Shown piece after piece: positions 45,612 to 55,552 of a stretch of 64,000 bases of DNA. This stretch comes from Photobacterium sanguinicancri (lineage in GTDB: Bacteria > Pseudomonadota > Gammaproteobacteria > Enterobacterales > Vibrionaceae), in the NCBI RefSeq assembly GCF_024346675.1, contig NZ_AP024850.1, positions 62,001-126,000 of the forward strand, given 5' to 3'. How positions within the stretch are numbered: position 1 is the first letter of the stretch; each line of letters begins with the position of its first letter. A program made the translations under genes and the position numbers. The notes beneath the pieces are model-generated. The model did no database searches. It was not told where the DNA came from and saw nothing but the letters and a program-made list of their open reading frames with translations.

Positions 45612-46976
45612 ATGTTTGGCTTGTTTCGCCCTGCAGCTCATATAGAGCGATTAGCCGGAGATCAAACTGATCCCGTCTATAAGCGCCTTCGTTGGCAATT
45701 ATTTGCTGGTATTTTCTTCGGGTATGCCGGTTACTACTTAGTACGTAAAAACTTCAGTTTGGCGATGCCATTTCTGATTGAAGAATATGGTTATAGCCGC
45801 GGTGAACTAGGTGTTGCTTTAGCTGCGGTGTCGATTGCTTACGGTTTATCTAAATTTTTAATGGGGAATGTGTCTGACCGTTCAAACCCTCGCTACTTTT
45901 TAGCCGCAGGTTTGACGATGTCCGCACTGGTGATGCTGTGCTTTGGCTTTATGCCATGGGCGACAGGTAGTATCGCTGCGATGTTTATCCTTTTGTTCTT
46001 AAACGGTTGGTTCCAAGGTATGGGTTGGCCAGCTTGTGGGCGAACCATGGTGCACTGGTGGTCACGCAAAGAGCGGGGTGAAATTGTATCAGTTTGGAAC
46101 GTTGCCCATAACGTGGGTGGTGGTTTGATTGGTCCAATGTTCCTTCTTGGTCTGTGGGCATTTAACGATGACTGGCGTTCAGCCTTCTATGTACCTGCTT
46201 TCTTTGCACTATTGGTAGCTGCGTTCAGTTTGTTAGTGATGCGTGATACTCCGCAATCTTGTGGTCTGCCTTCAATCGAAGAGCATAAAGACGATTACCC
46301 AGATAGCTACGACGAATCACATGAAAAAGAGATGACAGCGAAGGAAATTTTCTTCAAGTATGTCTTTAATAACAAACTACTTTGGTTCATTGCTATCGCG
46401 AATGCGTTTGTATACTTGATCCGCTACGGTGTATTGGACTGGGCGCCAGTTTACCTAAGCGAAGTGAAACATTTCACGGTAGATAAATCATCTTGGGCTT
46501 ACTTCTTATACGAGTGGGCTGGTATCCCTGGCACGCTATTGTGTGGTTGGATGTCGGATAAATTCTTCAAAGGCCGTCGTGCGCCAGCGGGTATTTTGTT
46601 CATGGCATTAGTGACCGTGGCGGTATTGGTTTACTGGTTCAACCCTCCGGGTAACCCAACGGTTGATATGATGGCGTTGGTTGCAATTGGCTTCTTGATC
46701 TACGGTCCAGTTATGCTGATTGGTCTGTACGCACTAGAACTTGCACCGAAGAAAGCAGCGGGTACTGCTGCTGGTCTGACGGGTCTGTTTGGTTACTTAG
46801 GTGGTGCAGTGGCAGCAAATGCAGTCTTAGGCTATACCGTTGACCACTTTGGTTGGGATGGTGGCTTCCTGGTACTGACTGCATCGTGTGGTTTCTCTAT
46901 CTTCTTCCTAACACTGGCGTTAGTGGGTGAGAAAAAGATTGAGCATGACCACCATGTAACAGAACAAAATGCCTGA
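45612..46976 (+). CDS. glpT: Glycerol-3-phosphate transporter GlpT
   Basis: Inner-membrane antiporter of the major facilitator superfamily exchanging glycerol-3-phosphate for inorganic phosphate; it also admits fosfomycin. The 454-residue protein matches E. coli GlpT (452) with twelve membrane segments, the substrate-binding Arg in [17 protein letters not shown] (about residues 36-52), the conserved [18 protein letters not shown], and the second Arg in [18 protein letters not shown]. The start at 45612 follows AGGA; an upstream frame extension was not used. It lies between glpG and glpR, an order that differs from E. coli, where glpT is elsewhere. Confidence 0.96.
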   Translation: MFGLFRPAAHIERLAGDQTDPVYKRLRWQLFAGIFFGYAGYYLVRKNFSLAMPFLIEEYGYSRGELGVALAAVSIAYGLSKFLMGNVSDRSNPRYFLAAGLTMSALVMLCFGFMPWATGSIAAMFILLFLNGWFQGMGWPACGRTMVHWWSRKERGEIVSVWNVAHNVGGGLIGPMFLLGLWAFNDDWRSAFYVPAFFALLVAAFSLLVMRDTPQSCGLPSIEEHKDDYPDSYDESHEKEMTAKEIFFKYVFNNKLLWFIAIANAFVYLIRYGVLDWAPVYLSEVKHFTVDKSSWAYFLYEWAGIPGTLLCGWMSDKFFKGRRAPAGILFMALVTVAVLVYWFNPPGNPTVDMMALVAIGFLIYGPVMLIGLYALELAPKKAAGTAAGLTGLFGYLGGAVAANAVLGYTVDHFGWDGGFLVLTASCGFSIFFLTLALVGEKKIEHDHHVTEQNA

Positions 46977-47024
46977 TTGAGATCGCCATCATTGGCATCT
47001 TAAGAGTGCTGTAGGTAATATGAT

Positions 47025-47052
47025 AAGGCTCCGTATTCGCGGAGCCTTGTTG
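47025..47052 (+). terminator. Hairpin between glpT and glpR
   Basis: AAGGCTCCG (47025-47033) pairs with CGGAGCCTT (47040-47048). The T run is short, so it could be a partial terminator allowing readthrough into glpR. Confidence 0.6.
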
Positions 47053-47073
47053 TAACTAGGAGCCGCGTGAGCA

Positions 47074-47835
47074 GTGAAGCAGAGTAAACGTCATCAAGAA
47101 ATTATCGATCTTGTGAAAACACAAGGTTATGTCAGTACCGACGATTTAGTTGATCGCTTTAACGTCAGCCCACAAACAATCCGTCGTGATTTAAACGAAA
47201 TGGCGGCTGACAACAAAATTCGTCGTCACCATGGTGGCGCCACCATTCCTTCTAGTTCTGTGAATACTTCATACAGTACCCGTAAAGTGATGCAATTGGC
47301 CGAAAAGGACCGTATTGCTCAGGCGATGGCCTCTCATATTCCAGATGGTGCGACCCTATTTATTGATATTGGTACTACCCCTGAAGCAGTTGCTCGTGCC
47401 TTGCTGGATCACAATGACCTACGCGTGGTGACGAATAACCTCAATGTGGCGAGTATTCTCACGGGAAAAGATGATTTCCGGGTGATTCTCGCGGGTGGCG
47501 AAGTGCGTAACCGCGATGGTGGCATCGTGGGTGAGGCAACCCTCGATTTTATTTCTCAATTCCGACTAGATTTCGGGATTATGGGCATCAGTGGTATCGA
47601 CCTTGATGGCTCTTTATTAGACTTTGATTACCATGAAGTGCGCGTTAAGCAGGCGATCATTGAAAACAGCCGCTGTGTCATGTTGGGCGTCGACCATACT
47701 AAGTTTGGCCGTAATGCGATGGTGAATTTGGGTGACATCAGCCAAATCGATATGCTGTTTACTGATCAGCAACCACCAGCGGAATTGAACCAACGAGTGA
47801 TAGAGCACGAGATTCATCTCGAGATTATTGCTTAA
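47074..47835 (+). CDS. glpR: Glycerol-3-phosphate regulon repressor GlpR
   Basis: DeoR-family repressor, inactivated by glycerol-3-phosphate. The 253-residue protein matches E. coli GlpR: winged helix with YVSTDDLVDRFNVSPQTIRRDLNEMA (about 19-44), then HHGGATIPSSSVNTSY and the effector domain with FIDIGTTPEAVARALLDHNDLRVVTNNLNVA and GGEVRNRDGGIVGEATLDFISQFRLDFGI. The start is GTG at 47074, confirmed by family alignment; the AGGAG is about ten bases away. Likely represses glpT and glpD, before which GlpR-type operators are visible. Confidence 0.96.
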   Translation: MKQSKRHQEIIDLVKTQGYVSTDDLVDRFNVSPQTIRRDLNEMAADNKIRRHHGGATIPSSSVNTSYSTRKVMQLAEKDRIAQAMASHIPDGATLFIDIGTTPEAVARALLDHNDLRVVTNNLNVASILTGKDDFRVILAGGEVRNRDGGIVGEATLDFISQFRLDFGIMGISGIDLDGSLLDFDYHEVRVKQAIIENSRCVMLGVDHTKFGRNAMVNLGDISQIDMLFTDQQPPAELNQRVIEHEIHLEIIA

Positions 47836-47856
47836 CCTCTTCTATTTTCGAAAACG

Positions 47857-47890
47857 AACGGGCTACCTTTATTGGGTAGCCCGTTTTTTT
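47857..47890 (+). terminator. Strong terminator of glpR
   Basis: AACGGGCTACC (47857-47867) pairs with GGTAGCCCGTT (47875-47885), then a T run. Confidence 0.93.
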
Positions 47891-47947
47891 TGTGCTAATG
47901 ATCATGCTGTACGAATAAACAGCAAGAATTGTGATGATCTTGATCAA

Positions 47948-47990
47948 TATGTTCGCTACTATGTTCGCAATCGAGCATTTTAATGTTCGT
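47948..47990. promoter_or_regulatory. GlpR operator cluster upstream of glpD
   Basis: ATGTTCGCAATCGAGCAT (47961-47978) is a near-perfect palindrome, ATGTTCG against CGAGCAT, matching the GlpR consensus ATGTTCG-N4-CGAACAT with one mismatch. Further ATGTTCG half sites lie just before (about 47949) and after (about 47983). The three half/whole sites are regularly spaced and lie 55-95 bases before the glpD ATG. Confidence 0.8.
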
Positions 47991-48044
47991 TTTGTTTCGG
48001 TTTTGAGATTAACGAAGAGTCAGATCAAAGGTGAGGTAGATCGC

Positions 48045-49562
48045 ATGGTAGTAGAACGCAATGAAGTGCTCGACGTAATTGTTGTGGGTGGTGGTATTAA
48101 TGGGGCGGGGATTGCCGCTGATGCCGCTGGTCGTGGCCTTAAGGTTGGTTTATATGAAGCTAATGACTTTGCTTCAGCAACATCATCTGCCAGTTCGAAG
48201 CTTATCCATGGTGGTTTACGTTATTTAGAGCATTATGAGTTTCGCTTGGTCGGTGAAGCCTTGGCTGAGCGTGAGGTGTTATTACGTAAAGTGCCGCATA
48301 TTGCTCGTCCGATGCGCTTTCGTTTGCCTCACCGTCCTCACCTTCGCCCTGCGTGGATGATCCGTGCTGGTTTATTCCTTTATGATCACCTAGGTAAGCG
48401 TACGACTCTGCCTGCGAGTGAAGGCCTCAAGTTTGGTGCCGATTCGGTATTGGCCCCTGAAATTACCCGTGGATTTGAATATTCAGATTGTTGGGTAGAT
48501 GATGCGCGCCTCGTGATTCTGAATGCAATGGAAACGGCAGAAAAGGGCGGGGAAGTCCGTAACCGTTGCCGTGTCGAGCAAGCACTTCGTGAGGGCGACA
48601 TTTGGCGTGTTACGATCCGTGATATGCGAACTAACCAAACTTTTGAGCGCCGCTCACATGCCTTAGTGAATGCGGCGGGACCTTGGGTAAAAGCGTTCTT
48701 TGACCAAAGTTTAGCGCAGGCATCACCGCGAAACATTCGCTTGATTAAAGGGTCACACATTGTGGTGCCACGCGTGCACGATCAGCCACAGGCGTACATT
48801 CTACAAAACGAAGATAACCGCATTGTGTTTGTGATCCCTTATTTAGACCGTTTCTCAATTATTGGTACCACGGATGTGGAGTACCAAGGCGATCCACGTG
48901 AAGTGGCGATTGATGAAAGCGAAATCAATTATCTGCTTAACGTTTACAACAATAACTTCAAAAAAACACTGCAACGTGACGATGTGGTATGGACCTACAG
49001 TGGGGTACGCCCATTGTGTGATGATGAATCGGATTCACCACAAGCGATAACCCGTGATTACACCTTAGAGTTGGAGCAGGATGGTCAAAATGCACCATTA
49101 CTGTCTATTTTTGGCGGCAAGTTAACGACTTATCGTAAATTGGCTGAAGCGGCAATGAACCATCTATCTCCCTTCTTTGCGCAGATGCAGCCATCGTGGA
49201 CCGCTGATTCATACTTGCCGGGAGCTAGTGCCCACTTTAACCGCGACCAGGCTCAGCAACAGTTGATGCAACAATCCCCTTGGTTGGATGACTTTACGGT
49301 TGATCGCTGGCTAACGAATTATGGTGAACGAGCGTTACAACTTGTAGCTGGCGTGGAAAAACAAGAGCAGATGGGGACTGATTTTGGTCAGGGCCTAACA
49401 GCTTGTGAACTTGATTACTTGGTAGCGCATGAATTTGTGCAAACGGCAGAAGATGCATTATGGCGCCGTAGTAAGTTAGGTTTATATCTATCAGCAGAGC
49501 AACAGCAAGCGGTGGCTGAGTACCTGAAAGCACATCCCTCGCAGGCAGATGTTGCCGCTTAG
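48045..49562 (+). CDS. glpD: Aerobic glycerol-3-phosphate dehydrogenase GlpD
   Basis: Membrane-associated flavoprotein that oxidises glycerol-3-phosphate to dihydroxyacetone phosphate and reduces ubiquinone. The 505-residue protein (E. coli 501) starts with VIVVGGGINGAGIAADAAGRGL (FAD motif), has SSASSKLIHGGLRYLEHYEFRLV, NAAGPWV, PYLDRFSIIGTTDVEY and FGGKLTTYRKLAE. The frame opens 38 codons upstream through the operator region, but the ATG at 48045 has GAGG at correct distance. Electron output fits the quinone genes and oxidase nearby. Confidence 0.96.
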   Translation: MVVERNEVLDVIVVGGGINGAGIAADAAGRGLKVGLYEANDFASATSSASSKLIHGGLRYLEHYEFRLVGEALAEREVLLRKVPHIARPMRFRLPHRPHLRPAWMIRAGLFLYDHLGKRTTLPASEGLKFGADSVLAPEITRGFEYSDCWVDDARLVILNAMETAEKGGEVRNRCRVEQALREGDIWRVTIRDMRTNQTFERRSHALVNAAGPWVKAFFDQSLAQASPRNIRLIKGSHIVVPRVHDQPQAYILQNEDNRIVFVIPYLDRFSIIGTTDVEYQGDPREVAIDESEINYLLNVYNNNFKKTLQRDDVVWTYSGVRPLCDDESDSPQAITRDYTLELEQDGQNAPLLSIFGGKLTTYRKLAEAAMNHLSPFFAQMQPSWTADSYLPGASAHFNRDQAQQQLMQQSPWLDDFTVDRWLTNYGERALQLVAGVEKQEQMGTDFGQGLTACELDYLVAHEFVQTAEDALWRRSKLGLYLSAEQQQAVAEYLKAHPSQADVAA

Positions 49563-49602
49563 TATGATGACGTTACATTGAACAGCGCTGACTGGTAACA
49601 AT

Positions 49603-49638
49603 AAAGGCACTCCTCGGAGTGCCTTTTGTCTTTTTTGC
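49603..49638 (+). terminator. Terminator of glpD
   Basis: AAAGGCACTCC (49603-49613) pairs with GGAGTGCCTTT (49616-49626), a tight loop, followed by T-rich sequence. Also faces the convergent FliL-like gene. Confidence 0.88.
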
Positions 49639-49659
49639 TAACCAGCAATGAGGTTGGTA

Positions 49660-50088
49660 TTACTGGTATAAGTACTTGGTAAATAGCAGTTCTGTTAGCA
49701 GCTTTTGATTGGTTTCGGCGATTAATAGCTCGTTAACGGTATCGAGACATATTTGGCGAATTTCTTCACGACCCGCCAGTGATTTTACTTTTGCTTCTGG
49801 CTGGCGGCCGATAATAGTGATAATGGCATCACGGATCAGCGGTGAATGTTCTTCTACTATTTTGATTAAGCTTGGGTCTATCACCATTAGATCAATTTGA
49901 AGGCGAAGATAGCCTAAACGGTTGCCTTGGGTAACGTAGTTGGTCGTAATATCGGGTGCTAACGTGTAATACGAATATTGCGGCTTAGCTTGGGCAGTTT
50001 CTTCTTCTGCCAAGGAAAGCGGAGAAAACAGCATACAGGTCAGGAGTAGCATTAGGTTAACGATTTTTGATTTCATCATAATATTCAT
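49660..50088 (-). CDS. FliL-family exported protein
   Basis: A 142-residue protein with an N-terminal hydrophobic segment that looks like a cleavable signal peptide (SPLSLA, about residue 28). The rest matches the FliL domain: YYTLAPDITTNYVTQGNRLGYLRLQIDLMV (about 41-70), RDAIITIIGRQ and EIRQICLDTVNELL. Flagellar FliL is a stator-associated single-pass protein; this copy is away from flagellar genes, a paralogue common in Vibrionaceae near ubiCA, and its role is unknown. Three possible ATGs in the first five codons, none with a clear ribosome binding site. Confidence 0.8.
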   Translation of the reverse strand: MNIMMKSKIVNLMLLLTCMLFSPLSLAEEETAQAKPQYSYYTLAPDITTNYVTQGNRLGYLRLQIDLMVIDPSLIKIVEEHSPLIRDAIITIIGRQPEAKVKSLAGREEIRQICLDTVNELLIAETNQKLLTELLFTKYLYQ

Positions 50089-50246
50089 CAGTTTGTGGGA
50101 ATTAACTGTCAGGAATCGCTTTCTTTCGATCGTAACGATATTCGTACCCGTTACAGCTTGCTACAATAGTGAACCTTAATGGTAATAAATTAACCACATT
50201 CTACCAAGCTATTTTATGAATGCTTGCCAGAATTTGATTTGGAAAA

Positions 50247-50789
50247 ATGTCAAAATTCAAGCAGTTGTACAAACCTCTATTAGATGATGCGAAGTGGCAA
50301 TTACCGGATCACTTAGGCATTGAGGGCACCGAAATTGGGCATTGGTTGCTTGAACAGGATTCATTGTCACGTCGTTTTCAGCGCCACTGTGAAGTCTTTA
50401 CTGTGTCTTTGATTGAGCAGGTTAAGATTGCACGTACTGCGTTGACGGATGATGAACGCGCGTTAATTGGTGATGCTGATTGCCTGATGCGGAAAGTGAT
50501 CTTACGAGGTGATGACGAGCCTTGGGTTTTCGCGCGCACCTTGATCCCAATCTCAACCCTAACAGGGCAAGAAAGTGACCTCGAACAGTTAGGCGAAATG
50601 CCATTGGGCTTTCGTGTTTTCACCGATCGCAGCGCACGCCGTGATGCGTTAGAGGTTGCGGATGTAGGTACGGCAGAATCCCCGTTATGGGCGCGCCGCT
50701 CTCGCTTATGGATAAACGAAAAACCGTTGCTGGTGGCGGAACTCTTTCTCGCCCAAGCACCTATCTACACCAAGGAGAGCCAATGTTAG
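50247..50789 (+). CDS. ubiC: Chorismate-pyruvate lyase UbiC
   Basis: Converts chorismate to 4-hydroxybenzoate and pyruvate, the first committed step of ubiquinone synthesis. The 180-residue protein resembles E. coli UbiC (165): [12 protein letters not shown] near residue 36, [17 protein letters not shown] near 86, and the [20 protein letters not shown] end with the conserved Arg and Glu that bind the product. It overlaps ubiA by seven bases. Divergent from the FliL-like gene. Confidence 0.94.
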   Translation: MSKFKQLYKPLLDDAKWQLPDHLGIEGTEIGHWLLEQDSLSRRFQRHCEVFTVSLIEQVKIARTALTDDERALIGDADCLMRKVILRGDDEPWVFARTLIPISTLTGQESDLEQLGEMPLGFRVFTDRSARRDALEVADVGTAESPLWARRSRLWINEKPLLVAELFLAQAPIYTKESQC

Positions 50790-51643
50790 CGATGACCAAG
50801 GCGAAAGCGTATTGTCAACTTGCCCGGTTTGATCGACCGATTGGCAGCTTGCTGCTGCTTTGGCCTACATTATGGGCGCTGTTTCTTGCTGCCGACGGCT
50901 TTCCTAACTGGGAAGTGCTGATTGTTTTTGTGTTGGGCGTGATTTTTATGCGGGCCGCCGGCTGCGTGATTAATGATTTTGCCGATCGTAATTTTGATGG
51001 CCATGTGAAGCGTACTGCGCACCGTCCAATGCCCTCGGGCAAGGTGTCGGAACGTGAAGCGTTGGGGTTATTTGGTTTATTGGTACTGGTGTCATTTTTA
51101 TTGGTACTTACCATGAATACCTTAACCATCATGCTCTCTGTGGTGGGGTTGTTATTGGCGGCCACGTACCCGTTCATGAAGCGTTATACCCATTTGCCTC
51201 AACTGGTACTAGGGATGGCGTTTGGTTGGTCGATCCCAATGGCCTATGCAGCCCAGTCGGGTGAGTTACCCCCCGCGGCTTGGTTGTTGTTCTTGGCCAA
51301 TATTGTATGGACGATTGCCTACGATACTCAATATGCGATGGTTGATCGTGATGATGACTTGAAAGTCGGGATTAAATCGACCGCGATCTTGTTTGGCCGT
51401 TTCGACAAGATGATAGTGGGTGGGTTACAGTTCGCGACATTAGTCTTGTTGATTGCAGTCGGTGTCGTGTTGTCACTGAGCCAAGTGTACTACTGGTTCT
51501 TACTGCTAGCCTCTGGTTTGTTTGTCTATCAGCAACAACTACTGCGTGATCGCGAACGTGAACCGTGTTTTCAGGCATTCTTAAATAACAATTATGTCGG
51601 CATGCTGATTTGTATCGGTATTGGTTGGAGCGTCTGTTTCTAA
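50783..51643 (+). CDS. ubiA: 4-hydroxybenzoate polyprenyltransferase UbiA
   Basis: Membrane prenyltransferase attaching the polyprenyl tail to 4-hydroxybenzoate. The 286-residue protein has eight to nine membrane segments and both aspartate motifs: [15 protein letters not shown] (about 69-83) and [20 protein letters not shown] (about 181-200). The frame runs back to 50687 in another reading, but the ATG at 50783, with AAGGAG five bases upstream, gives the family N-terminus [18 protein letters not shown] after three residues. Translationally coupled to ubiC. Confidence 0.95.
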   Translation: MLAMTKAKAYCQLARFDRPIGSLLLLWPTLWALFLAADGFPNWEVLIVFVLGVIFMRAAGCVINDFADRNFDGHVKRTAHRPMPSGKVSEREALGLFGLLVLVSFLLVLTMNTLTIMLSVVGLLLAATYPFMKRYTHLPQLVLGMAFGWSIPMAYAAQSGELPPAAWLLFLANIVWTIAYDTQYAMVDRDDDLKVGIKSTAILFGRFDKMIVGGLQFATLVLLIAVGVVLSLSQVYYWFLLLASGLFVYQQQLLRDREREPCFQAFLNNNYVGMLICIGIGWSVCF

Positions 51644-51672
51644 CCGTATTTAGAGCAGATCATGCCGTGACT

Positions 51673-51698
51673 AAAAAGCACCTTCTGGTGCTTTTTTT
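51673..51698 (+). terminator. Terminator of ubiA
   Basis: AAAAAGCACC (51673-51682) pairs with GGTGCTTTTT (51687-51696), TTCT loop, T run. Confidence 0.92.
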
Positions 51699-51922
51699 GT
51701 ATCTGTGGCTAACCAGCTAGAATGATCAGTGACTTAATTATATTGGTATCATAGAGCTTTAGGGTTAGCGTGAACTAAAAGCCTTAAAGCTGTACATCTA
51801 AGGTAAGATAAATATTTTTATTGTTGTAAATCTGATGGTTATTGGCTTTAGAGTTATGGTGTACCTATTGCTCTAAAGCGTATTCATGTGCTGAAAATGG
51901 ACTGCAAGAGATGATTAAATGC

Positions 51923-51948
51923 AAAAAAAGCCGCTCGAAAGCGGCTTT
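51923..51948 (-). terminator. Terminator of plsB
   Basis: AAGCCGCT (51928-51935) pairs with AGCGGCTT (51940-51947), CGAA loop. On the minus strand the stem is followed by a run of Ts, 22 bases after the plsB stop. Confidence 0.88.
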
Positions 51949-51969
51949 AGATGATGTGATTAGCTTGGC

Positions 51970-54411
51970 TTAATCGTTAGTGATCTCACGCTCTTCACGG
52001 CTCATGACCGCGTGAATGGTGAGTTTCACTTCTGGCGAAACCAGACTTGCTAACTGATCGGCCAGTTCTTCCACTGGACGTGAAACCGCATGACACTCTT
52101 CGTTGAGATAGCCTTCTTCACGCAGTGTTTTAACCAGCGTTGCAAACACCCCTTTATCGAAGAACTCAGGTGCATTGATCCCATGTAGGCGACTTAGACG
52201 CTGTGCCATCATTTGGCTTTGCTGCTCTAAATCACTTTTCATCATTTGCGGTTCTGTACGCAGTAATGTAAGTGCAATAGCATAACGTTGCAGCGTTTCA
52301 GAGATGGTGCGTGCAAGCAGCTGTAGTGGCCCAATGCGGGCATTGTTCATCGAAATATGAACGCCATCATTAAGCAATAGACGCTGGCGAACAAGCTCTG
52401 CAATTAGCTCATCAATCACCGCACCTAATTCTTCTTTTTCATAGCGTAGGAATAGCTCTGCTTTTAAGAATGGGTACAGTTTTTCAACTTGATCGTGAAT
52501 TTCATCAACCGTTAGGGTCTGATATTGCACCACAATATGGGCAATCAGCGATGGCAGTGCAAACAAGTGAATGATGTTATTGCGGTAATAGGTCATTAAG
52601 ATCGATTGCTCACGATCAAGCGAGATAATCTCACCTAACGCATCACGCTCAACCAAGAATTTATCCATCTCGATCGCATGAGGGACCAAGTCTGCAGCAT
52701 CTTCAGAAGGCATGGTACTTTGCTCTGAGTATGGCGTATTACGCATTAACTCTAAGTAACATGTGACTTGCTGCTCTAGCTCTTCACGGCTTAACGCGCG
52801 CTGTCGTGATGACAACAGTGCCAGACCACATAGCGTCAGGGCATTGGTGGCTGCCGCATCGTTAATGTGAGTCATCATTTTCACTGCTAAGCTATTTACT
52901 ACTGGGTTTAACCAGTGTGGACGCTGCGGTTCAATCGGGTCGATGTCTTTGTGCCAATCCGGCGCGTGATCGTTCAGATATTGATTGATCGGAATAGGTT
53001 CGCCGAAGTTTACGTACCCTTGGCCAAAGTTACGTAATTTTCGTAAGGTACGCAGGATTTGGCCAAAGTTTTCTTTCTCTTTACGTTTACCTTGTAGTTC
53101 TTTGGCGTAGGTGCTGACTTCCATCACGTGTTCGTAACCGATGTAAACAGGAACTAACGTCACAGGACGGTTGAGACCACGCAGCATCGCTTGAATCGTC
53201 ATTGATAACATGCCGGTTTTGGCCGGTAGTAAACGACCAGTACGTGAGCGGCCACCTTCGCTGAAGTATTCTACCGAATAGCCTTTGGCAAACAGCTCGG
53301 CCAAGTATTCACGGAACACGGTCGAGTACAGACGGTTACCTTTAAAGCTACGACGAATAAAGAAACCACCACCGCGGCGGAAGATCGGGCCTGCAGGGAA
53401 GAAATTCAGGTTGATGCCCGCAGCAATGTGCGGCGGCACTAAGCCTTCTTTATACAATACGTACGACAGCAACAAGTAATCCATGTGGCTACGGTGACAA
53501 GGCACGTACACAATCTCATGACCGTCTTGGGCTAACTGACGAACACGCTGCGCGTTGTGAATATTCAAGCCTTGGTACAAGCGATTCCAGAACCAGCCAA
53601 GAATACGCTCACCGTGACGGATCAATGAGTATGAGAAGTTAGCGGCAATTTCTTCCATCATATCGACGGCTTCTTTGCGCACTTTCTCGATCGGCACATC
53701 GCGGCTTAATGCTTCTTCTTCCACGACTTTTTCAATGGCTTTAGACGCTAATAGGCGTTTAAACAGCAATTGGCGATCTGGCAATTTAGGACCAGAAGCT
53801 GCCAGTTGTTGGCGAGAAAAGTGAATTTTAGCGACACGCGCCAGTTTATGCGCTATTGCGTTATCAATGCCGTGGTGATCAGCCATGTAGCGTAACGATA
53901 CTGGTGAGCTTAAACGCACCATACAGTCACGACCGTGTGCCAATATTGTAAACATCTTTTCTGGGCCCGTTAAGGCACGCAGAACCGGTTTATGATTGGT
54001 TTCTTTACCTGGCTTACGACCCCATAGAATCGATGCAGGGATCAGCTGAATATCAAGTTCAGCATCTTGTTTGTGCAGTTCGAGTAGTTCAGTGAACTGA
54101 ATGAGCGACGAGGGTGGTAATTCACCATCGCTGCCAAAAATACTGGGAGCATCTGCGACAAAGACAAAGCGATTGAATGTGCGATCACCTATTTCGAGCG
54201 GTGAGAGTGGGTCTGGAAGGCCAAGCTCTTTTGTGCTGCGACGTAGTGTTACCAAATCCGTTGTTGAACGAAAAGGTAGGATATAGATGATAGGACGCGC
54301 TAAGTCTAACGCCAAATCTTCTACTGGGTTAGACGGAATTGAATGCGTTTTAACCAGCAGAGAAAGCGGCAAATTGAGTGTTTTTTGATAAAATTTCTGC
54401 CAACTTGACAT
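51970..54411 (-). CDS. plsB: Glycerol-3-phosphate 1-O-acyltransferase PlsB
   Basis: Membrane-bound first enzyme of phospholipid synthesis, acylating glycerol-3-phosphate from acyl-ACP or acyl-CoA. The 813-residue protein (E. coli 807) has the catalytic H-x4-D at His306-Asp311 in [23 protein letters not shown] block II ([12 protein letters not shown]), [18 protein letters not shown] block III and [15 protein letters not shown] block IV. The long C-terminal half is helical. A hairpin at 54423-54443 sits directly before the start codon. Divergent from lexA, the widely conserved plsB/lexA pairing. Confidence 0.97.
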   Translation of the reverse strand: MSSWQKFYQKTLNLPLSLLVKTHSIPSNPVEDLALDLARPIIYILPFRSTTDLVTLRRSTKELGLPDPLSPLEIGDRTFNRFVFVADAPSIFGSDGELPPSSLIQFTELLELHKQDAELDIQLIPASILWGRKPGKETNHKPVLRALTGPEKMFTILAHGRDCMVRLSSPVSLRYMADHHGIDNAIAHKLARVAKIHFSRQQLAASGPKLPDRQLLFKRLLASKAIEKVVEEEALSRDVPIEKVRKEAVDMMEEIAANFSYSLIRHGERILGWFWNRLYQGLNIHNAQRVRQLAQDGHEIVYVPCHRSHMDYLLLSYVLYKEGLVPPHIAAGINLNFFPAGPIFRRGGGFFIRRSFKGNRLYSTVFREYLAELFAKGYSVEYFSEGGRSRTGRLLPAKTGMLSMTIQAMLRGLNRPVTLVPVYIGYEHVMEVSTYAKELQGKRKEKENFGQILRTLRKLRNFGQGYVNFGEPIPINQYLNDHAPDWHKDIDPIEPQRPHWLNPVVNSLAVKMMTHINDAAATNALTLCGLALLSSRQRALSREELEQQVTCYLELMRNTPYSEQSTMPSEDAADLVPHAIEMDKFLVERDALGEIISLDREQSILMTYYRNNIIHLFALPSLIAHIVVQYQTLTVDEIHDQVEKLYPFLKAELFLRYEKEELGAVIDELIAELVRQRLLLNDGVHISMNNARIGPLQLLARTISETLQRYAIALTLLRTEPQMMKSDLEQQSQMMAQRLSRLHGINAPEFFDKGVFATLVKTLREEGYLNEECHAVSRPVEELADQLASLVSPEVKLTIHAVMSREEREITND

Positions 54412-54422
54412 ATCTTTTACTA

Positions 54423-54443
54423 GCCTCGGTTTTTTAACGAGGC
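54423..54443 (-). promoter_or_regulatory. Hairpin in the plsB leader
   Basis: GCCTCG and CGAGGC (arms 54423-54428 and 54438-54443) with a nine-base loop, ending about 12 bases before the plsB ATG. It could mask or border the ribosome binding site. Confidence 0.4.
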
Positions 54444-54666
54444 AAGGATATCATTAAACACGCGCAATCTTGCAGCGAAAATCATTTAGAAGATGGTAAA
54501 GGTGACATTTTTATTGTTCATATTTGCTAACTAATTGTTTAGTGATGGCGCTCACTAAATTATCAGGCGTAATAATGTATTTCGGCAGAGGTTTACGTGG
54601 AGATATACCGCAGGTAAAAGTTAATTGTTGTTTTGATCGACAAGTCGCTTTTCAAGCAGGCTAACA

Positions 54667-54701
54667 CTGGATATACTCACAGTGACTGTATAAAAAGACA
54701 G
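54667..54701. promoter_or_regulatory. Two LexA (SOS) boxes
   Basis: CTGGATATACTCACAG (54667-54682) and CTGTATAAAAAGACAG (54686-54701). The second fits CTGT-N8-ACAG exactly; the first has one mismatch in the left arm. They lie directly upstream of the lexA ATG, so LexA represses itself. Confidence 0.93.
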
Positions 54702-54709
54702 GGTATGCT

Positions 54710-55330
54710 ATGAAGCCGTTAACGCCGCGCCAACAAGAAGTCTTTGAGCTAATCAAAGCAAAAATCGAAGATGCTGGAATGCCGCCTACACGTGCTGAAA
54801 TAGCGCGTGAACTTGGATTCCGCTCTGCGAATGCTGCAGAAGAACATTTAAAAGCACTTGCGCGTAAGCAGGTGATTGAAATTATTCCTGGTGCTTCACG
54901 AGGCATCCGCCTTATTGCCAGTAATGATGAGCCAGAAGAAAAAGGGTTACCACTTATCGGCCGAGTTGCTGCTGGTGAGCCTATTTTGGCGCAAGAACAC
55001 GTTGAAACACATTATGAAGTGGATGCGTCACTCTTTAAGCCTCGCGCAGATTTCTTATTGCGTGTTAGCGGTATGAGTATGAAAGATATCGGCATCATGG
55101 ATGGTGATTTACTGGCGGTGCATAAAACGCAAGACGTGCATAACGGCCAAGTGGTTGTTGCTCGTGTTGATGATGATGTCACCGTGAAACGCTTAGAGAA
55201 GAAAGGCTCGCAGGTATTACTGCATGCTGAAAATGAAGAGTTTGCGCCGATTGTGGTCGATTTAAGCCATCAGCACCTTTCAATTGAAGGGATTGCGGTT
55301 GGTGTTATTCGCAACAGTGACTGGATGTAA
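54710..55330 (+). CDS. lexA: LexA repressor
   Basis: Represses DNA-damage genes and self-cleaves when RecA is activated. The 206-residue protein has the N-terminal winged helix ([29 protein letters not shown] and helix [13 protein letters not shown]), cleavage bond Ala88-Gly89 in RVAAGEP, catalytic Ser123 in SGMSMKDIG and Lys160 in [10 protein letters not shown]. Four residues longer than E. coli LexA, inserted before the cleavage site. The ATG at 54710 is only eight bases after the second SOS box, and an out-of-frame ATG precedes it. Confidence 0.97.
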   Translation: MKPLTPRQQEVFELIKAKIEDAGMPPTRAEIARELGFRSANAAEEHLKALARKQVIEIIPGASRGIRLIASNDEPEEKGLPLIGRVAAGEPILAQEHVETHYEVDASLFKPRADFLLRVSGMSMKDIGIMDGDLLAVHKTQDVHNGQVVVARVDDDVTVKRLEKKGSQVLLHAENEEFAPIVVDLSHQHLSIEGIAVGVIRNSDWM

Positions 55331-55368
55331 TTTTCAGCCTCACATCTTCACCGCTTCACTTTCATCAA

Positions 55369-55396
55369 GCGCTCGTCATACCGACGGGCGTTTTTT
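55369..55396 (+). terminator. Terminator of lexA
   Basis: CGCTCGTC (55370-55377) pairs with GACGGGCG (55383-55390), one G-T pair, five-base loop, six Ts. Confidence 0.82.
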
Positions 55397-55552
55397 ATTT
55401 CCTGCCTTTTATTGTTTTCTCTGATTTGGAAGATCCAGAGAATATCTTTGCAAAAGTAAATGAGAGTTATTATCATCCCTGTATTCACCATTGAGTGTGC
55501 TCACCAGTGAGCATGTTCGCCGATCTGCGTGATCATAGGGAGATGAAAAATC

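Noticed and set aside
47931..48044. 38-codon N-terminal extension of GlpD
   Set aside because: It runs through the GlpR operators, which must be upstream of the gene; the ATG at 48045 has GAGG and matches the family.
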